DNA from: JBMYRH01 sp049602155
GTDB taxonomy: Bacteria > Myxococcota_A > UBA9042 > PHBI01 > JBMYRH01
Assembly: GCA_049602155.1 (NCBI GenBank)
Contig: JBMYRH010000004.1
Span: 248,001-312,000, forward strand
Direction of reading: 5' to 3'
Length of the DNA stretch: 64,000 nt
Translations under genes and position numbers: made by a program
Shown here: positions 43,501 through 52,501 of the stretch, one piece after another
How the letters are laid out: every line of letters starts with the position of its first letter
Numbering within the stretch: the first letter of the stretch is position 1
The notes under the pieces: model-generated
Database searches by the model: none
Told to the model about the DNA's origin: nothing
What the model saw: the letters and a program-made list of their open reading frames with translations, nothing else

Positions 43501-46500
43501 GGTCCATCGCAGAGCAGACCTTGGGCAGTGGCAACGGCATTGAGTTTGGCCATTGCGGCGATGGGCAGGACAACGATGATGACGCCCTCTTCGACTGTTA
43601 CGACGGTGACTGCGAGACCTCTGAGCTGTGCGGCGGTGAACTCTGTGACAACGACATCGACGATGACGGCAACGGTGACATCGACTGCGCAGATACCTTC
43701 TGCGTGGACAAGGGCCCCTGCCTTGAAGACGGGAAGTGCGACGATGGCGTCGACAATGACGGCGACGGGCTCACCGACTGCGAAGACGGCGAGGACTGCG
43801 ACGCCTCAGGCTTTTGCGACGAGTCACTGCACTGCGATGACGACATCGACAATGACCTGAACGGGCTCACGGACTGCGACGACGGTGCGTGTGTGGGGCA
43901 CGCCAACTGCATCGAAGCCGGCCAGTGTGACGATGGCATCGATAACGACGGCAATGGCCTTACGGACTGTGAGGAGCCGAGCGAATGTGGGGGAGAAGTG
44001 CACTGCCTTGAGCCCCTGAACTGCAGCGATGGGATCGACAACGACGTAGACGGGCTGACCGACTGCGCTGATGAAGACGACTGCGCTGGGAAGAGCGGCT
44101 GCATTGAAGTGATCTGTGACGATCTCATCGATGACGACGGCGATGGCGATGTGGACTGCGATGACGACGAGTGCAGCCTGCTCCCCATCTGCGTGGGCGC
44201 TGAGCCCATCTTGGCCCTCACCGAACTCTACCTCTCTAGCGCGACGGGCAGTCATGTCATCGAGGTCGCGAACCTCGGTCCGGCGACCGGTGACGTCGCA
44301 GGCTTCGCGCTTTGTAGTGCAGACACGTGCTTCACCATTCCGCCAGAGACCGACATCAAGCCTGGCGAGTTCTTGTTGATCGAGACGGGGAGCGCCGACG
44401 ATTTTGACGGGCATCGCTTCACAGGCGAGCTCCTGACTGACCTCACGGAAGACTCGGGGACACTGCAGCTCGTGACCCAAGCCCCCCCTCAAGGCCCCGA
44501 AGACATCCTCGACTTCGTACAGTGGGGCACTGACGGGCAGCCAGACGAAGCCCTCGCTGTAGAGGCCGGTCAATGGCTCGCCGGCGAAGCCATCCCAAGC
44601 GGGAGCTACCTTGCTGGGTTGAGCAGCTACACGTGGTTGGGGACAGGAGAAGGCGCAGAGCACTGGGCCGTTCACTTCGCGCCAAGCCCTGGTGAGCCAA
44701 ACGCGACGTGCGACCTCCCCGGGATCTGCGCAGAGCTGAGCTGCGGTGATGGTGCCGACAACGACGGTGACAGCTTCGTCGACTGTGAAGACGGCGACTG
44801 CGCGCAGATCCAAACCTGCTTCGTGGAGGGTGACCACTGCGCTGACGCCATCGACAATGACGCCGATGGGCTCGTGGACTGCCAAGACACCCTGGATTGC
44901 GGCCTTCAGCCGCACTGCAACGAGGCCCTGAACTGCGACGACCTCTCCGACAACGACCTGAACGGATACATCGACTGTGAAGACGACGCGTGCACGGGTC
45001 ACCCCGCTTGCAGTGAGGGCCTGAACTGCAGTGACCAGCAGGACAACGACGCCGACGGGCTCTACGACTGCGACGATCCCGAGTGTGCCGATGACGACCA
45101 CTGCCGCGAGACCCTCGACGAGTGCGACGACCTCTACGACAACGACAATGACGGGGCCTTGGACTGCGACGACAGCGACTGCGCAGGAAGCGTGACCTGT
45201 GTTGAATTCGGGAACTGCTGGGATGCTGTCGACAACGACGCCAATGGCGAAACAGACTGCGCTGACCTGAGCTGCCAAGGCTCGCCAGAGTGCGACGCTA
45301 GGGTCCGACTCACAGAGGTCGCGTTCGATGGTGAGGGCCACGGCACGGTCGAGATCGGCAACCCCGGGGTCGGCGACGTCGAGGTCATCAACCTGTGGGT
45401 GTGCGTCAACAGCACCTGCATCCAAATCCCCGAGCACCTCCCGGCGCTCCCGTCGGGTAGCACCGTCTCGCTACACAGTGGCTCGGGCGAAGAGGTCACA
45501 GGCCACTTCTACATCGACAGCACCTGGGGCCTGGATATCTCGGGAGGCAGCGTGCGCCTCTACGAAGCCACCGACCTCAATGGGGCACCAGCAGGGCTCC
45601 TCGACTATGTCGCGTGGGGGAGCCCCGACCAAGTGGGCGCCGAGGAGGCCGCAGCCCTCGGACGATGGCCCGCCAACATTGCCGTCCCCACCCAAGCCAT
45701 CAGCGTGGGCCGCTCCATCGGTCGATACGGCGTGACTTACGAACCTTGGCGGTGGGCTGTGTGGCCCTCCCCCTCTGTGACCGACGGCGGCCAGCTTCAC
45801 TGCCAGCCAGAGCTCTGCGTGGAGACCTGGTGCGGCGACGGTCACGACAACGACAACGACGGCCTCCGCGACTGCCTCGACCCGGATTGCGCCTCAAGCA
45901 TCGCGTGCCTAGAGGCCGGTCAGTGTAACGATGGGCGAGACAATGACTCCGACAACGCAGTCGACTGCTACGACTCGGACTGCGCCTCAAGCGCTGATTG
46001 TGCATACGCCGCGCGCTTCTCTGAGCTCATCTTAGACGGCGCCTCGGGTGGCGACACGATCGAGCTCTCGAATCCCTTCGGCTCGGCCCTGCAACTCGGC
46101 GGCGCCCAGCTGTGCTCCGGCGTCGGCAACTGCTACACCATCCCCAACGGCGTCACGCTCCCTGGCTCAGGCCTCATCGCGATCCACGCCGGAGACGGCG
46201 GAGGGGCCGAGGCGACCCTGCAAGCGGGGAGCGCTCTCGGCGACCTCTCGCACACAGGTGGCTCACTGACCCTGACCAACGGTGGCTCTCCGGACGACCC
46301 CGCGGCAGTCGTCGCCTTCGTCGACTGGGGCCCTCAAGCGGGGAGCCTGCACCTCGCGGCGGTCGAGGCGGGCGTGTGGCGTCTCGGTGACCGGGTGGAG
46401 ACAGGGAGCTTCGCGAGCGGCTTTGACAGCCTGCTCTCCGATGGGAGCGCGCCTGATGCGAGCGCATGGTCCATCTCAACCATCCCCACCCCAGCCTCGG

Positions 46501-49500
46501 AGAACCCGAACTGCGCCCTCGTCGAGGTGTGCCGCGAGACCCGCTGCTTCGACGGCACAGACAACGACGTGGACGGCCCGCTCGACTGTCAGGACTCGGA
46601 TTGTGAGGAGGTCCCCGGCTGTGCGCCGCGAGTCGTCATCAACGAGATCCACTTCGGAGACGGCAGCGCCGCGAACCCGGCGTGGATCGAGATCGCGAAT
46701 TTGGGTATCAGCGGGGCCCAGATCTCCGGATGGTCTCTGTGCGCAGGCGAGCTTTGCCACGTGATCGTGGAAGGAGAGCTGCTGGGTCCAGGGTTCCAGC
46801 TCTTGATCCTGGGTGAAGGGACGGAGAGCGGCGCGGCCACCTTCATCGGAGGGGCGCTGGGCGACCTCGACAAGACGGGAGGCACCCTCTCCCTCTACCG
46901 CACAGGTCAGCTGAATAACCCGGACGACCTCGTCGACTTCGTCGCCTGGGGTACAGATGCCCCGGCCGGCGACCCACACGTCGCCGTGATGGCAGGCCAA
47001 TGGCTCCCGGGCACAGCGTTGACGCCCCTCGGACTCAGCCCTACCGAGAGCCTGCACTACGGGGGCTCCGGCGAGGGAGCGTACGCGTGGACCATCGCTG
47101 GAGCGCCGACGGCCGCCAGCGCGAACCAACCCTGTGACATTGAGGGGAACTGTCGCGAACTCAACTGCGACCTCGCGTCTGACCAAGACAATGACGGGCT
47201 CCCGGGCTGCGCTGATCCCGACTGCGCCGTCTTCGAGCAGTGCGATGAGTCGCTCCACTGCGATAACGGCCTCGACGATGACGGGGACGGCATCTTCGAC
47301 TGCATGGACGCGGCGTGTCGCGGCGACCTGGCCTGCGAGGAAGAGCTCGCGTGCGGCGACGCCAGCGACAACGACCTCGATGGTTACATTGACTGCGCCG
47401 ATGTGGAGTGCGCGGCGAAGTTCCAATGCGACGAAGGGCTCCACTGCGATGACGGGGTCGACAACGACGGTGATGGCCTCCTCGACTGCCAAGATGACGA
47501 CTGCCATGGCGTCACGGCGTGCCCAGAGTCCAGTTATTGTAACGACGAGGCAGACAACGACCTCGATGGGCTCATCGACTGCCAAGATCCCGACTGTCTA
47601 GGCGTCGAGAACTGTGACGAATCCGCCCACTGTGGCGACGAGATCGACAATGACCTCGACGGGATGACCGACTGCTCGGACTCCGAGTGCGCGGGCGTCG
47701 GTGCCTGCGCAGAGGGGCTCGCGTGCATCGAGGACGACTTCATGCCCCTCAGCTGCGGTGAGCAGACGGGGAGCTTCCTAGAGGGAGCTGACGAGTGGGA
47801 CCCCAATGGCGCCTGTGGTGTCCCCGTGGCTGGCGCCTCGAAGCTCTACAAGCTCACCGCGCCCTGCGACACGGTCATGGGCGTCGCCGTGAAGCAGAAG
47901 ATCTCCGAGCAGATCAACATCCTCCGCCTGGACGGCATCTGCCATACAGCGTCGTGGTGCAGCTGGGCCGGCGGCGTCGACTACGTGACGACGGAATGCC
48001 CAGGAGCGACCCCAGATGAACACTGCATCGAGATGCAATTCGAGGCAGTCGCAGGTGCTTCCTACTACCTGGTCCTGCATCGTGATGAAAACAGCAGTGA
48101 CGGCGGGGACTTCGGAATCCTGGCTCGGTGCTCCGACTGCGCAGAGTCAGAGTGTGGTGACGCCATCGATAATGACTTCGATTCGTTGACAGATTGCGAC
48201 GACCCCGACTGTAACTGCAACGAAGCGATAGCCTGTGACAACGACATCGATGACGATGGCGATGGGGCCACGGATTGCGCCGACGAGGCCTGCTTCGATC
48301 ACCCGATCTGCGATGAAGCATATGGCTGCCAGGACGGTGTCGACCAAGACCTCGACGGGCTCATCGACTGTGACGATCCCGACTGCCCGCACTACTTGCT
48401 CGGAGACCAAGAGGGCTTCTGCGACGCGGTGGAGTCACCCGATGCCGCGCACACCAGCGCCGGCATCTGCAGCGACGGTGTGGACAATGACGGAGACGGC
48501 CTCGCCGACTGCGCCGACCCGGATTGCGCTGCGACGGCAGAGTGCACGGAGGTAGGGCGATGCAGCGACACCCTCGACAACAACAGCGATGGGCTCACTG
48601 ATTGTTCAGACCCCACATGCGCCACAGATCCGACCTGCGCTGGCGGCACTCAATGCGTCGCTCATGGCGTCCTTGGGTGCGGCGCGACCGTCACCCATGA
48701 CCCAGCCTTCATCGGCTCCGACGTCCTCGGCGACTCCTACTGTGGACACTCCGGTGAGCACACCGGTAACCCAGAGGCCGTCTACAAGGTCGCCGCGAAC
48801 TGTGATGGCCTGATGCGCGCGACGCTAAGCCACGAGAGTGTCGGGACCTACACTGTGTCCGCCCTCGAGGGCCTCTGCAGCTCAAGCGCCTTTTGTGGGA
48901 GCCCGGCGCGCACCGTGGACTCCGCGGGGGCCGCCGTCAGCCTGGAGTGGAGTGCCAGCGCCGGCGTCGACACCTACCTCGTGGTCGAGGGGCACACGGA
49001 CACCGTCGGCAGCTTTACCCTCAACTTAGTCTGTGTCGACTGCCCTGAAGGGTTCTGCGGTGACGGCTTGGACAATGATGGTGACACCCTCACAGACTGC
49101 GACGACGTCGACTGCGCGACGGTCAGCCCGTGCGCTGTCGAGACCACCTGCACCGACGGCGTCGATGACGACCTAGATGGCCTGACCGACTGTCAGGATG
49201 TCGACTGTGCGGGCCTCCAAGGCTGTCACTACGCGTGCCTCCCCATCGACCTGTCGTGCGGGACATCGACCGTAGTCGACCTAAGCTCAACCAGCGGCCC
49301 AACCGACGTGATTGAGGCCTATGGGTGCAGCGGTCAAAGCTACGCGGGCGCCGAGCAGGCGATTCGAATCCAGGTCCCCAACGCTTGCAGCCCCACAGTC
49401 TCGGTCGAGCGCCTCGAAGGGATCGGCTTCATGGACGTCATCACCTTGGATGGAGGGGCACCAGAGTGCAGCCCCGAGACCTGCTCCGACCTGACCATTA

Positions 49501-50348
49501 TGGGTGGCGATGGACGCGCAGAGGCGAACCTTACGACCACGGCCCCAGGCCAAACCCATGTGGTCGTCGTCGATGGCAGGGATGGCTTCGAAGGGAAGGC
49601 ACGGGTGGCCGTCAGCTGCTGCTCGGATGATATCGAGAGCTTCTGCTCGGACGGTATCGATAGCGACGGTGATGGGCTCACGGACTGTGACGATAACGAC
49701 TGCCAAGGGCTGGAGGCCTGCATCCCTGAGACGCTGTGTGGGGATGGCCTCGACAATGACTCCGACGGCGCCGCCGATTGCCAAGATACCGACTGTGAAG
49801 GCTCCCCTGTCTGCGTGGAGAACGTCTGCACGGATGGCCTGGACAGCGACACCGATGGGCTCACGGACTGTGACGACGATGACTGCAATGACACGGTGGC
49901 TTGCACCGCGACGTGCGCGAGCTACCTTGAGCTCGGGTGCGGCATCGTCGCCACTCAGCAATCCACGCTGGACGGTGAGAGCATCTTCAGTGGCTACCAC
50001 TGCGCCCCGGGAGATGTGTGCAGTGGCGGAGGATACCTCGGCCCAGAGCAGAGCTACGCCATCGTCCCCAACTGCGACACCGAGGTCACCGTGGAGGTCT
50101 ACCACGAGGATGGCCATGACGAATTCTTCGCCGCTTACCTCGGTCAGAGCTGTGACGAGGCGCTCCAAAGCTGTGGTGGGGTCTGCAGCGTCCCCACGTC
50201 TGCCGCAGAGGGTACAGCCACCCAACCGGCGGTCATCACCTTCAACGGTCAAGCCGGTAAGGCACACTGGGTGAACGTGGAGTCAGCCACCTCCGTCGAG
50301 GGGGCCGGCACCACCTTCTCTCTCGGGATCCAGTGCAGCTGCCCCTGA
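40539..50348 (+). CDS. Giant secreted Cys/Asp-repeat protein with dockerin-like and lamin-tail-like domains
   Basis: The likely GTG at 40539 (AAGGGGG upstream) gives 3,269 residues; a TTG at 40476 adds 21. A Sec signal peptide (LMTGFAGVLVGLPSAFALPI) leads to a two-loop dockerin-like module (DINLDGKVNVSDVQ, DVSCDGSLNVSDLQ), a cohesin-like stretch and an EGF-like Cys cluster. Seven lamin-tail-like beta domains begin near 41763, 42440, 43070, 44204, 45300, 46008 and 46629. Between and after them I count about 35 repeats of the form C-x-D-x-x-D-N-D-x-D-G-x-x-D-C-x-D-x-D-C, Ca-type loops locked by disulfides. Four PPC-like domains begin near 47721, 48651, 49237 and 49916. No membrane anchor is seen, so it is secreted or held by partners. 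An adhesin or fibre role is inferred. Confidence 0.9.
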   Translation: MTGGAVSQARGKRRLVRLMTGFAGVLVGLPSAFALPILPGDINLDGKVNVSDVQCHVLATANPESPPECMQESTENADVSCDGSLNVSDLQMTVLLAVGNPLSTVVDLDGDARVNACDPDRDGDSWSDDCESAAGTDAADPDSHPNSAAECAGAILSTACRLSGTAGDEARCDVTLARQAGTLSASALETIVQVDPAAASIVRLETVRTCTEAECTYGDSAPPQTELPNAAGVTMLPACTSAPCSQPWALGKLGVQLGDGAGPALTQSSWSSPGVAVTGDDFVVSVVLNLNVDVDGLPVEIFGAQAEAGGEVFPAGLRTTDNLPTLVSEGPPAGAPCITEQDCDDGDPCTVNVCVAGTCDQTAVICDDSLSCTTDSCSPTKGCSVSLDEGACVFGGSCLSSDHVNCTPLVRLSEVATYGEDAWIELVHEGAATIRIEDFALSTGGAPWAVPAMTMAPFSNVLIRIGAGIDTPDTAYAGDALTALPSEGGEVVLWRQGALADYVAWGATNHPTLDIANASGIWSHGESLVVDAVPPGYTLQSNSDAGATAWNAAEESAFSNTVPCALIPCVEVACHEQEDGDFDGQADCEDVDCASVPECAAGSIEICDDTLDNDNNGLADCLDPLCAQTPACPALPTLSEVIFDADGAARIEITNLDVAPLPFDAIVLCTQSDCVSLAGGGSLYPASFLTVHTGIGGDNATERWLNGALGGLSTDSGELLLSATNPPTSDSVYSYVRWGKAVNATAPGGSLEGLATDAALWAPDTRIYTDALQLGDALARDPAGDGLAWAWDIQTTPSAGEGNPNCGSNGLCRESRCEDATDEDGDGGFDCQDADCDGWPGCDERVVVNEVQLSAGEVLAVEIANLGTSPASLADRSLVSGEQSFSLSEGVQLAPGQVLTIQAGDGEADAGVIQGLPFTLGLEGGELSLSHEDTLTDYVRWGVGVSTQEADAEVVGQWIAGESVETAGAEVVGQTLRYDGWGDRASDWSIAEQTLGSGNGIEFGHCGDGQDNDDDALFDCYDGDCETSELCGGELCDNDIDDDGNGDIDCADTFCVDKGPCLEDGKCDDGVDNDGDGLTDCEDGEDCDASGFCDESLHCDDDIDNDLNGLTDCDDGACVGHANCIEAGQCDDGIDNDGNGLTDCEEPSECGGEVHCLEPLNCSDGIDNDVDGLTDCADEDDCAGKSGCIEVICDDLIDDDGDGDVDCDDDECSLLPICVGAEPILALTELYLSSATGSHVIEVANLGPATGDVAGFALCSADTCFTIPPETDIKPGEFLLIETGSADDFDGHRFTGELLTDLTEDSGTLQLVTQAPPQGPEDILDFVQWGTDGQPDEALAVEAGQWLAGEAIPSGSYLAGLSSYTWLGTGEGAEHWAVHFAPSPGEPNATCDLPGICAELSCGDGADNDGDSFVDCEDGDCAQIQTCFVEGDHCADAIDNDADGLVDCQDTLDCGLQPHCNEALNCDDLSDNDLNGYIDCEDDACTGHPACSEGLNCSDQQDNDADGLYDCDDPECADDDHCRETLDECDDLYDNDNDGALDCDDSDCAGSVTCVEFGNCWDAVDNDANGETDCADLSCQGSPECDARVRLTEVAFDGEGHGTVEIGNPGVGDVEVINLWVCVNSTCIQIPEHLPALPSGSTVSLHSGSGEEVTGHFYIDSTWGLDISGGSVRLYEATDLNGAPAGLLDYVAWGSPDQVGAEEAAALGRWPANIAVPTQAISVGRSIGRYGVTYEPWRWAVWPSPSVTDGGQLHCQPELCVETWCGDGHDNDNDGLRDCLDPDCASSIACLEAGQCNDGRDNDSDNAVDCYDSDCASSADCAYAARFSELILDGASGGDTIELSNPFGSALQLGGAQLCSGVGNCYTIPNGVTLPGSGLIAIHAGDGGGAEATLQAGSALGDLSHTGGSLTLTNGGSPDDPAAVVAFVDWGPQAGSLHLAAVEAGVWRLGDRVETGSFASGFDSLLSDGSAPDASAWSISTIPTPASENPNCALVEVCRETRCFDGTDNDVDGPLDCQDSDCEEVPGCAPRVVINEIHFGDGSAANPAWIEIANLGISGAQISGWSLCAGELCHVIVEGELLGPGFQLLILGEGTESGAATFIGGALGDLDKTGGTLSLYRTGQLNNPDDLVDFVAWGTDAPAGDPHVAVMAGQWLPGTALTPLGLSPTESLHYGGSGEGAYAWTIAGAPTAASANQPCDIEGNCRELNCDLASDQDNDGLPGCADPDCAVFEQCDESLHCDNGLDDDGDGIFDCMDAACRGDLACEEELACGDASDNDLDGYIDCADVECAAKFQCDEGLHCDDGVDNDGDGLLDCQDDDCHGVTACPESSYCNDEADNDLDGLIDCQDPDCLGVENCDESAHCGDEIDNDLDGMTDCSDSECAGVGACAEGLACIEDDFMPLSCGEQTGSFLEGADEWDPNGACGVPVAGASKLYKLTAPCDTVMGVAVKQKISEQINILRLDGICHTASWCSWAGGVDYVTTECPGATPDEHCIEMQFEAVAGASYYLVLHRDENSSDGGDFGILARCSDCAESECGDAIDNDFDSLTDCDDPDCNCNEAIACDNDIDDDGDGATDCADEACFDHPICDEAYGCQDGVDQDLDGLIDCDDPDCPHYLLGDQEGFCDAVESPDAAHTSAGICSDGVDNDGDGLADCADPDCAATAECTEVGRCSDTLDNNSDGLTDCSDPTCATDPTCAGGTQCVAHGVLGCGATVTHDPAFIGSDVLGDSYCGHSGEHTGNPEAVYKVAANCDGLMRATLSHESVGTYTVSALEGLCSSSAFCGSPARTVDSAGAAVSLEWSASAGVDTYLVVEGHTDTVGSFTLNLVCVDCPEGFCGDGLDNDGDTLTDCDDVDCATVSPCAVETTCTDGVDDDLDGLTDCQDVDCAGLQGCHYACLPIDLSCGTSTVVDLSSTSGPTDVIEAYGCSGQSYAGAEQAIRIQVPNACSPTVSVERLEGIGFMDVITLDGGAPECSPETCSDLTIMGGDGRAEANLTTTAPGQTHVVVVDGRDGFEGKARVAVSCCSDDIESFCSDGIDSDGDGLTDCDDNDCQGLEACIPETLCGDGLDNDSDGAADCQDTDCEGSPVCVENVCTDGLDSDTDGLTDCDDDDCNDTVACTATCASYLELGCGIVATQQSTLDGESIFSGYHCAPGDVCSGGGYLGPEQSYAIVPNCDTEVTVEVYHEDGHDEFFAAYLGQSCDEALQSCGGVCSVPTSAAEGTATQPAVITFNGQAGKAHWVNVESATSVEGAGTTFSLGIQCSCP

Positions 50349-51280
50349 TCCTGCTGACGCGCTCGCCGTCGTATTACACCAGCAAACGGCTCATCGACAG
50401 CGCACGGGCGCGTGGCTTCGCGACCCACTGCCTCGACTCAGGGAGCTCCGAAGAGGCGGCCATGCACCAGCTAGGTGGTGTTCTCGGTAAGCGACCTTGG
50501 TCCGGGCTCGTGATCCCTCGGATCGGCTCGAGACACACCGCCTCAGAGCTGCGCCTGCTCTCAGCCCTCATTGCGCAGGGGCTCCGCTCTCCCTCTTCGC
50601 CAGAGGCACTCGACGTGACGATGGATAAGGCAGCCACCTATCAGCGGCTCCTAAACGCCGGGCTCCCCGTCGTACCGAGCTACACCGTTGAGTCTGTGGA
50701 AGCGGCCCGAAAAGCCTCTCACGACCTCGGAGCTGGTCCATGGGTCATTAAGCCCCAACGAGGCTCACAGGGACGCGACGTCGTGCGCGCAAGCGGGCTG
50801 ACCCAATTGATGAGCCTGTGCGCCGATGTGCTGACTCGCAATGCCGGCGTGATCATCCAGCCTTTTGTCCCCATGGCGCAGCCACGTGACCTGCGTGTCC
50901 TAGTGACCGAGGGAGTCGCGCGTGCAGCCTGTTGGCGCGTCGCATCTCCTGGTGAGTTCCGGAGCAACGTCCACCTCGGTGCGACGACTGAAGCCGCAGT
51001 GCTCACGCCCGAGATCAAGCACCTCGCCGAAGCCGCAGCCCACGCGGTCGGGCTCACTCACGCCGGCGTCGACCTGCTCCCAGTGCGCACCTCAGCGGGG
51101 CCTCAAGCCCCCTCTGCCGAGGCGCTGACGCTCCTTGAGGTCAACGGGTCTCCTGGGCTCGAAGGCATCGAGAGGGTCACGCAACGAGACTTGGCCGACC
51201 TCGTCATCGACGACGCGGTCAGCGCGTATGCCCGGCACAGCCGAGGCTGTGGGAACGCCCCCCCTACTTCTTCGGCGTAG
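50333..51280 (+). CDS. ATP-grasp amide ligase, RimK-like
   Basis: The GTG at 50333 lies inside the last codons of the giant gene (16-base overlap), giving 315 residues. The fold matches RimK-family ligases: an N-terminal domain starting LILLTRSPSYYTSKRLID, then the ATP-grasp core DKAATYQRLLNAGLPVVPSY, PWVIKPQRGSQGRDVV, IIQPFVPMAQPRDLRVLV and the Mg-binding LTLLEVNGSPGLEGIE. RimK adds glutamates to ribosomal S6; relatives build peptide or cofactor amides. It has no signal peptide, so it acts in the cytoplasm. Coupling to the giant gene implies matched expression, but any modification of that protein would have to precede export. Confidence 0.85.
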   Translation: MQLPLILLTRSPSYYTSKRLIDSARARGFATHCLDSGSSEEAAMHQLGGVLGKRPWSGLVIPRIGSRHTASELRLLSALIAQGLRSPSSPEALDVTMDKAATYQRLLNAGLPVVPSYTVESVEAARKASHDLGAGPWVIKPQRGSQGRDVVRASGLTQLMSLCADVLTRNAGVIIQPFVPMAQPRDLRVLVTEGVARAACWRVASPGEFRSNVHLGATTEAAVLTPEIKHLAEAAAHAVGLTHAGVDLLPVRTSAGPQAPSAEALTLLEVNGSPGLEGIERVTQRDLADLVIDDAVSAYARHSRGCGNAPPTSSA

Positions 51281-52394
51281 GGAGCGCCTCAAAGCGCGCC
51301 TTCCAGGTCACCTTACCGACAACCTTGCCGTCTTTGATCGCCTGAGGTGCGACGAGATCGCCCTGGAGCTCAAAGCGGGGGTTCACACCGTCGAGCGCCG
51401 GGATGACGAGCGCATCACCGCTGACCATCTCGACTCGCTCAGCATCGATCTGCCCCATGTTCGCCGGGTCTGTCCCCTCTTTCCAAGCCGGCTGCCCGAC
51501 ACGAAGCGCTGGATCCAGCGGCGTAAGCCCCACGTCGGGGAGCTCGGCCAAGACCCAGCTGTGCGTCTTATCCGCCACCCCACCCTTCGGAGCGCGGTAG
51601 CCGCCAATGACTGTCGCAGGCACGCCCTTGAGGCGCATCAGCGTCGCTGCCGTATCCGCCACCTTATAAGCCCCCGCCCCCTCACCAGAGGCGCTCTTAT
51701 TCGCAGCAGCGACCAACGCGTCAAACGGCTTCATGGTGTCGGCTCCAAGCGCAGTCGCGATAGCCGCCATAGCCTTATCGTCTGCGTTGGCCTTCACCTT
51801 ACCCTTCCCGGCCTGGAAGGCTTTGCCTTTCGCCCGGTCAATGCCCCCCTCCGTGCCCACACGTCGGCTCACCTCGAAGGTGCCGACATAGGACGCGGCC
51901 CCGGCCTTGGTTGGCTCACTGACGAAGAAGAGGTTCTCTCCATCATCCGTCGCGGTCACGGCGCCCACAACGCCGCTGTGCTCGCTCTTCATGACCTTTT
52001 GGTAGCGCCGATCGCGCGCAGCGGGTGCAACGATGTAAGCGCCCGCTGGGAGATCGCTGAAGGAGGCCTCGACGATGAGGCGATACGTCATGTTCGAGAG
52101 CTTGGGCCCACCTAAGATCTCGGGGCCTGGAGGCGCCGTGTTCGCGTCCCCTTTCCCTGCCGAGCCCGATGCCCCTGCGTCTCCCCCGCCTTGAGCAGCG
52201 GGCAGCGCTTTAGGGGCGGGGAGCGGCTTGGGGGCTGGGAGCGCTTTCGCAGCCGCTGGTGCCTTTGCACCCGGGGCTTCGGCCTTTGGCGCAGTGGCAG
52301 CAGCACCGCCGTCCGCGGGTGGACTGGATGCCGGACATCCCACACAAAGCAGGGCGACAGACGCAGTGAGGGTGGCAACAATGAGAGCGCGCAA
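51264..52394 (-). CDS. Transglutaminase-fold lipoprotein lacking the catalytic Cys
   Basis: The 376-residue product has a lipoprotein signal (TLTASVALLCVGCPAS, Cys at 20) and a long Ala/Pro/Lys linker (to about 95). The last third resembles a transglutaminase-like core: ADTAATLMRLKGVPATVIGG corresponds to the helix that normally carries the nucleophilic Cys, and THSWVLAELPDVGLTPLDPA supplies the expected His and Asp. The Cys position is filled by other residues and no Cys appears in the core. It would therefore be a binding or scaffold version of the fold. It is tail-to-tail with the ATP-grasp gene, overlapping by 17 bases. Confidence 0.75.
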   Translation of the reverse strand: MRALIVATLTASVALLCVGCPASSPPADGGAAATAPKAEAPGAKAPAAAKALPAPKPLPAPKALPAAQGGGDAGASGSAGKGDANTAPPGPEILGGPKLSNMTYRLIVEASFSDLPAGAYIVAPAARDRRYQKVMKSEHSGVVGAVTATDDGENLFFVSEPTKAGAASYVGTFEVSRRVGTEGGIDRAKGKAFQAGKGKVKANADDKAMAAIATALGADTMKPFDALVAAANKSASGEGAGAYKVADTAATLMRLKGVPATVIGGYRAPKGGVADKTHSWVLAELPDVGLTPLDPALRVGQPAWKEGTDPANMGQIDAERVEMVSGDALVIPALDGVNPRFELQGDLVAPQAIKDGKVVGKVTWKARFEALPTPKK

Positions 52395-52501
52395 GGCATC
52401 CTCCGGGGTGTTGGTTCTATCGGCGCTTGGGGGCCAAGGGAGCGACCCTTCGCGGCGATGAAAATAGAGGTCGCGGTTGACCCGAGACCTGAGGCCATCC
52501 T

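Noticed and set aside
43824..45437. Long open frame (537 codons) on the minus strand inside the giant gene
   Set aside because: The Asp/Cys-rich sense repeats (GAC, TGC) produce stop-free antisense frames rich in Val and Ala; there is no ribosome site, no domain, and the sense frame is convincingly coding.
46476..47585. Second long antisense frame (369 codons) inside the giant gene
   Set aside because: Same cause as above; the repeated V-V-V-x-V pattern mirrors the sense Asp repeats.
44000..49900. Tandem DNA repeats suggesting slippage or a CRISPR-like array
   Set aside because: The repetition is at protein level with varied codons and spacing; there are no identical direct repeats with unique spacers of constant length.
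49287..50267. Third long antisense frame (326 codons) inside the giant gene
   Set aside because: Antisense of Ca-type repeats and PPC-like domains; no independent evidence of coding.
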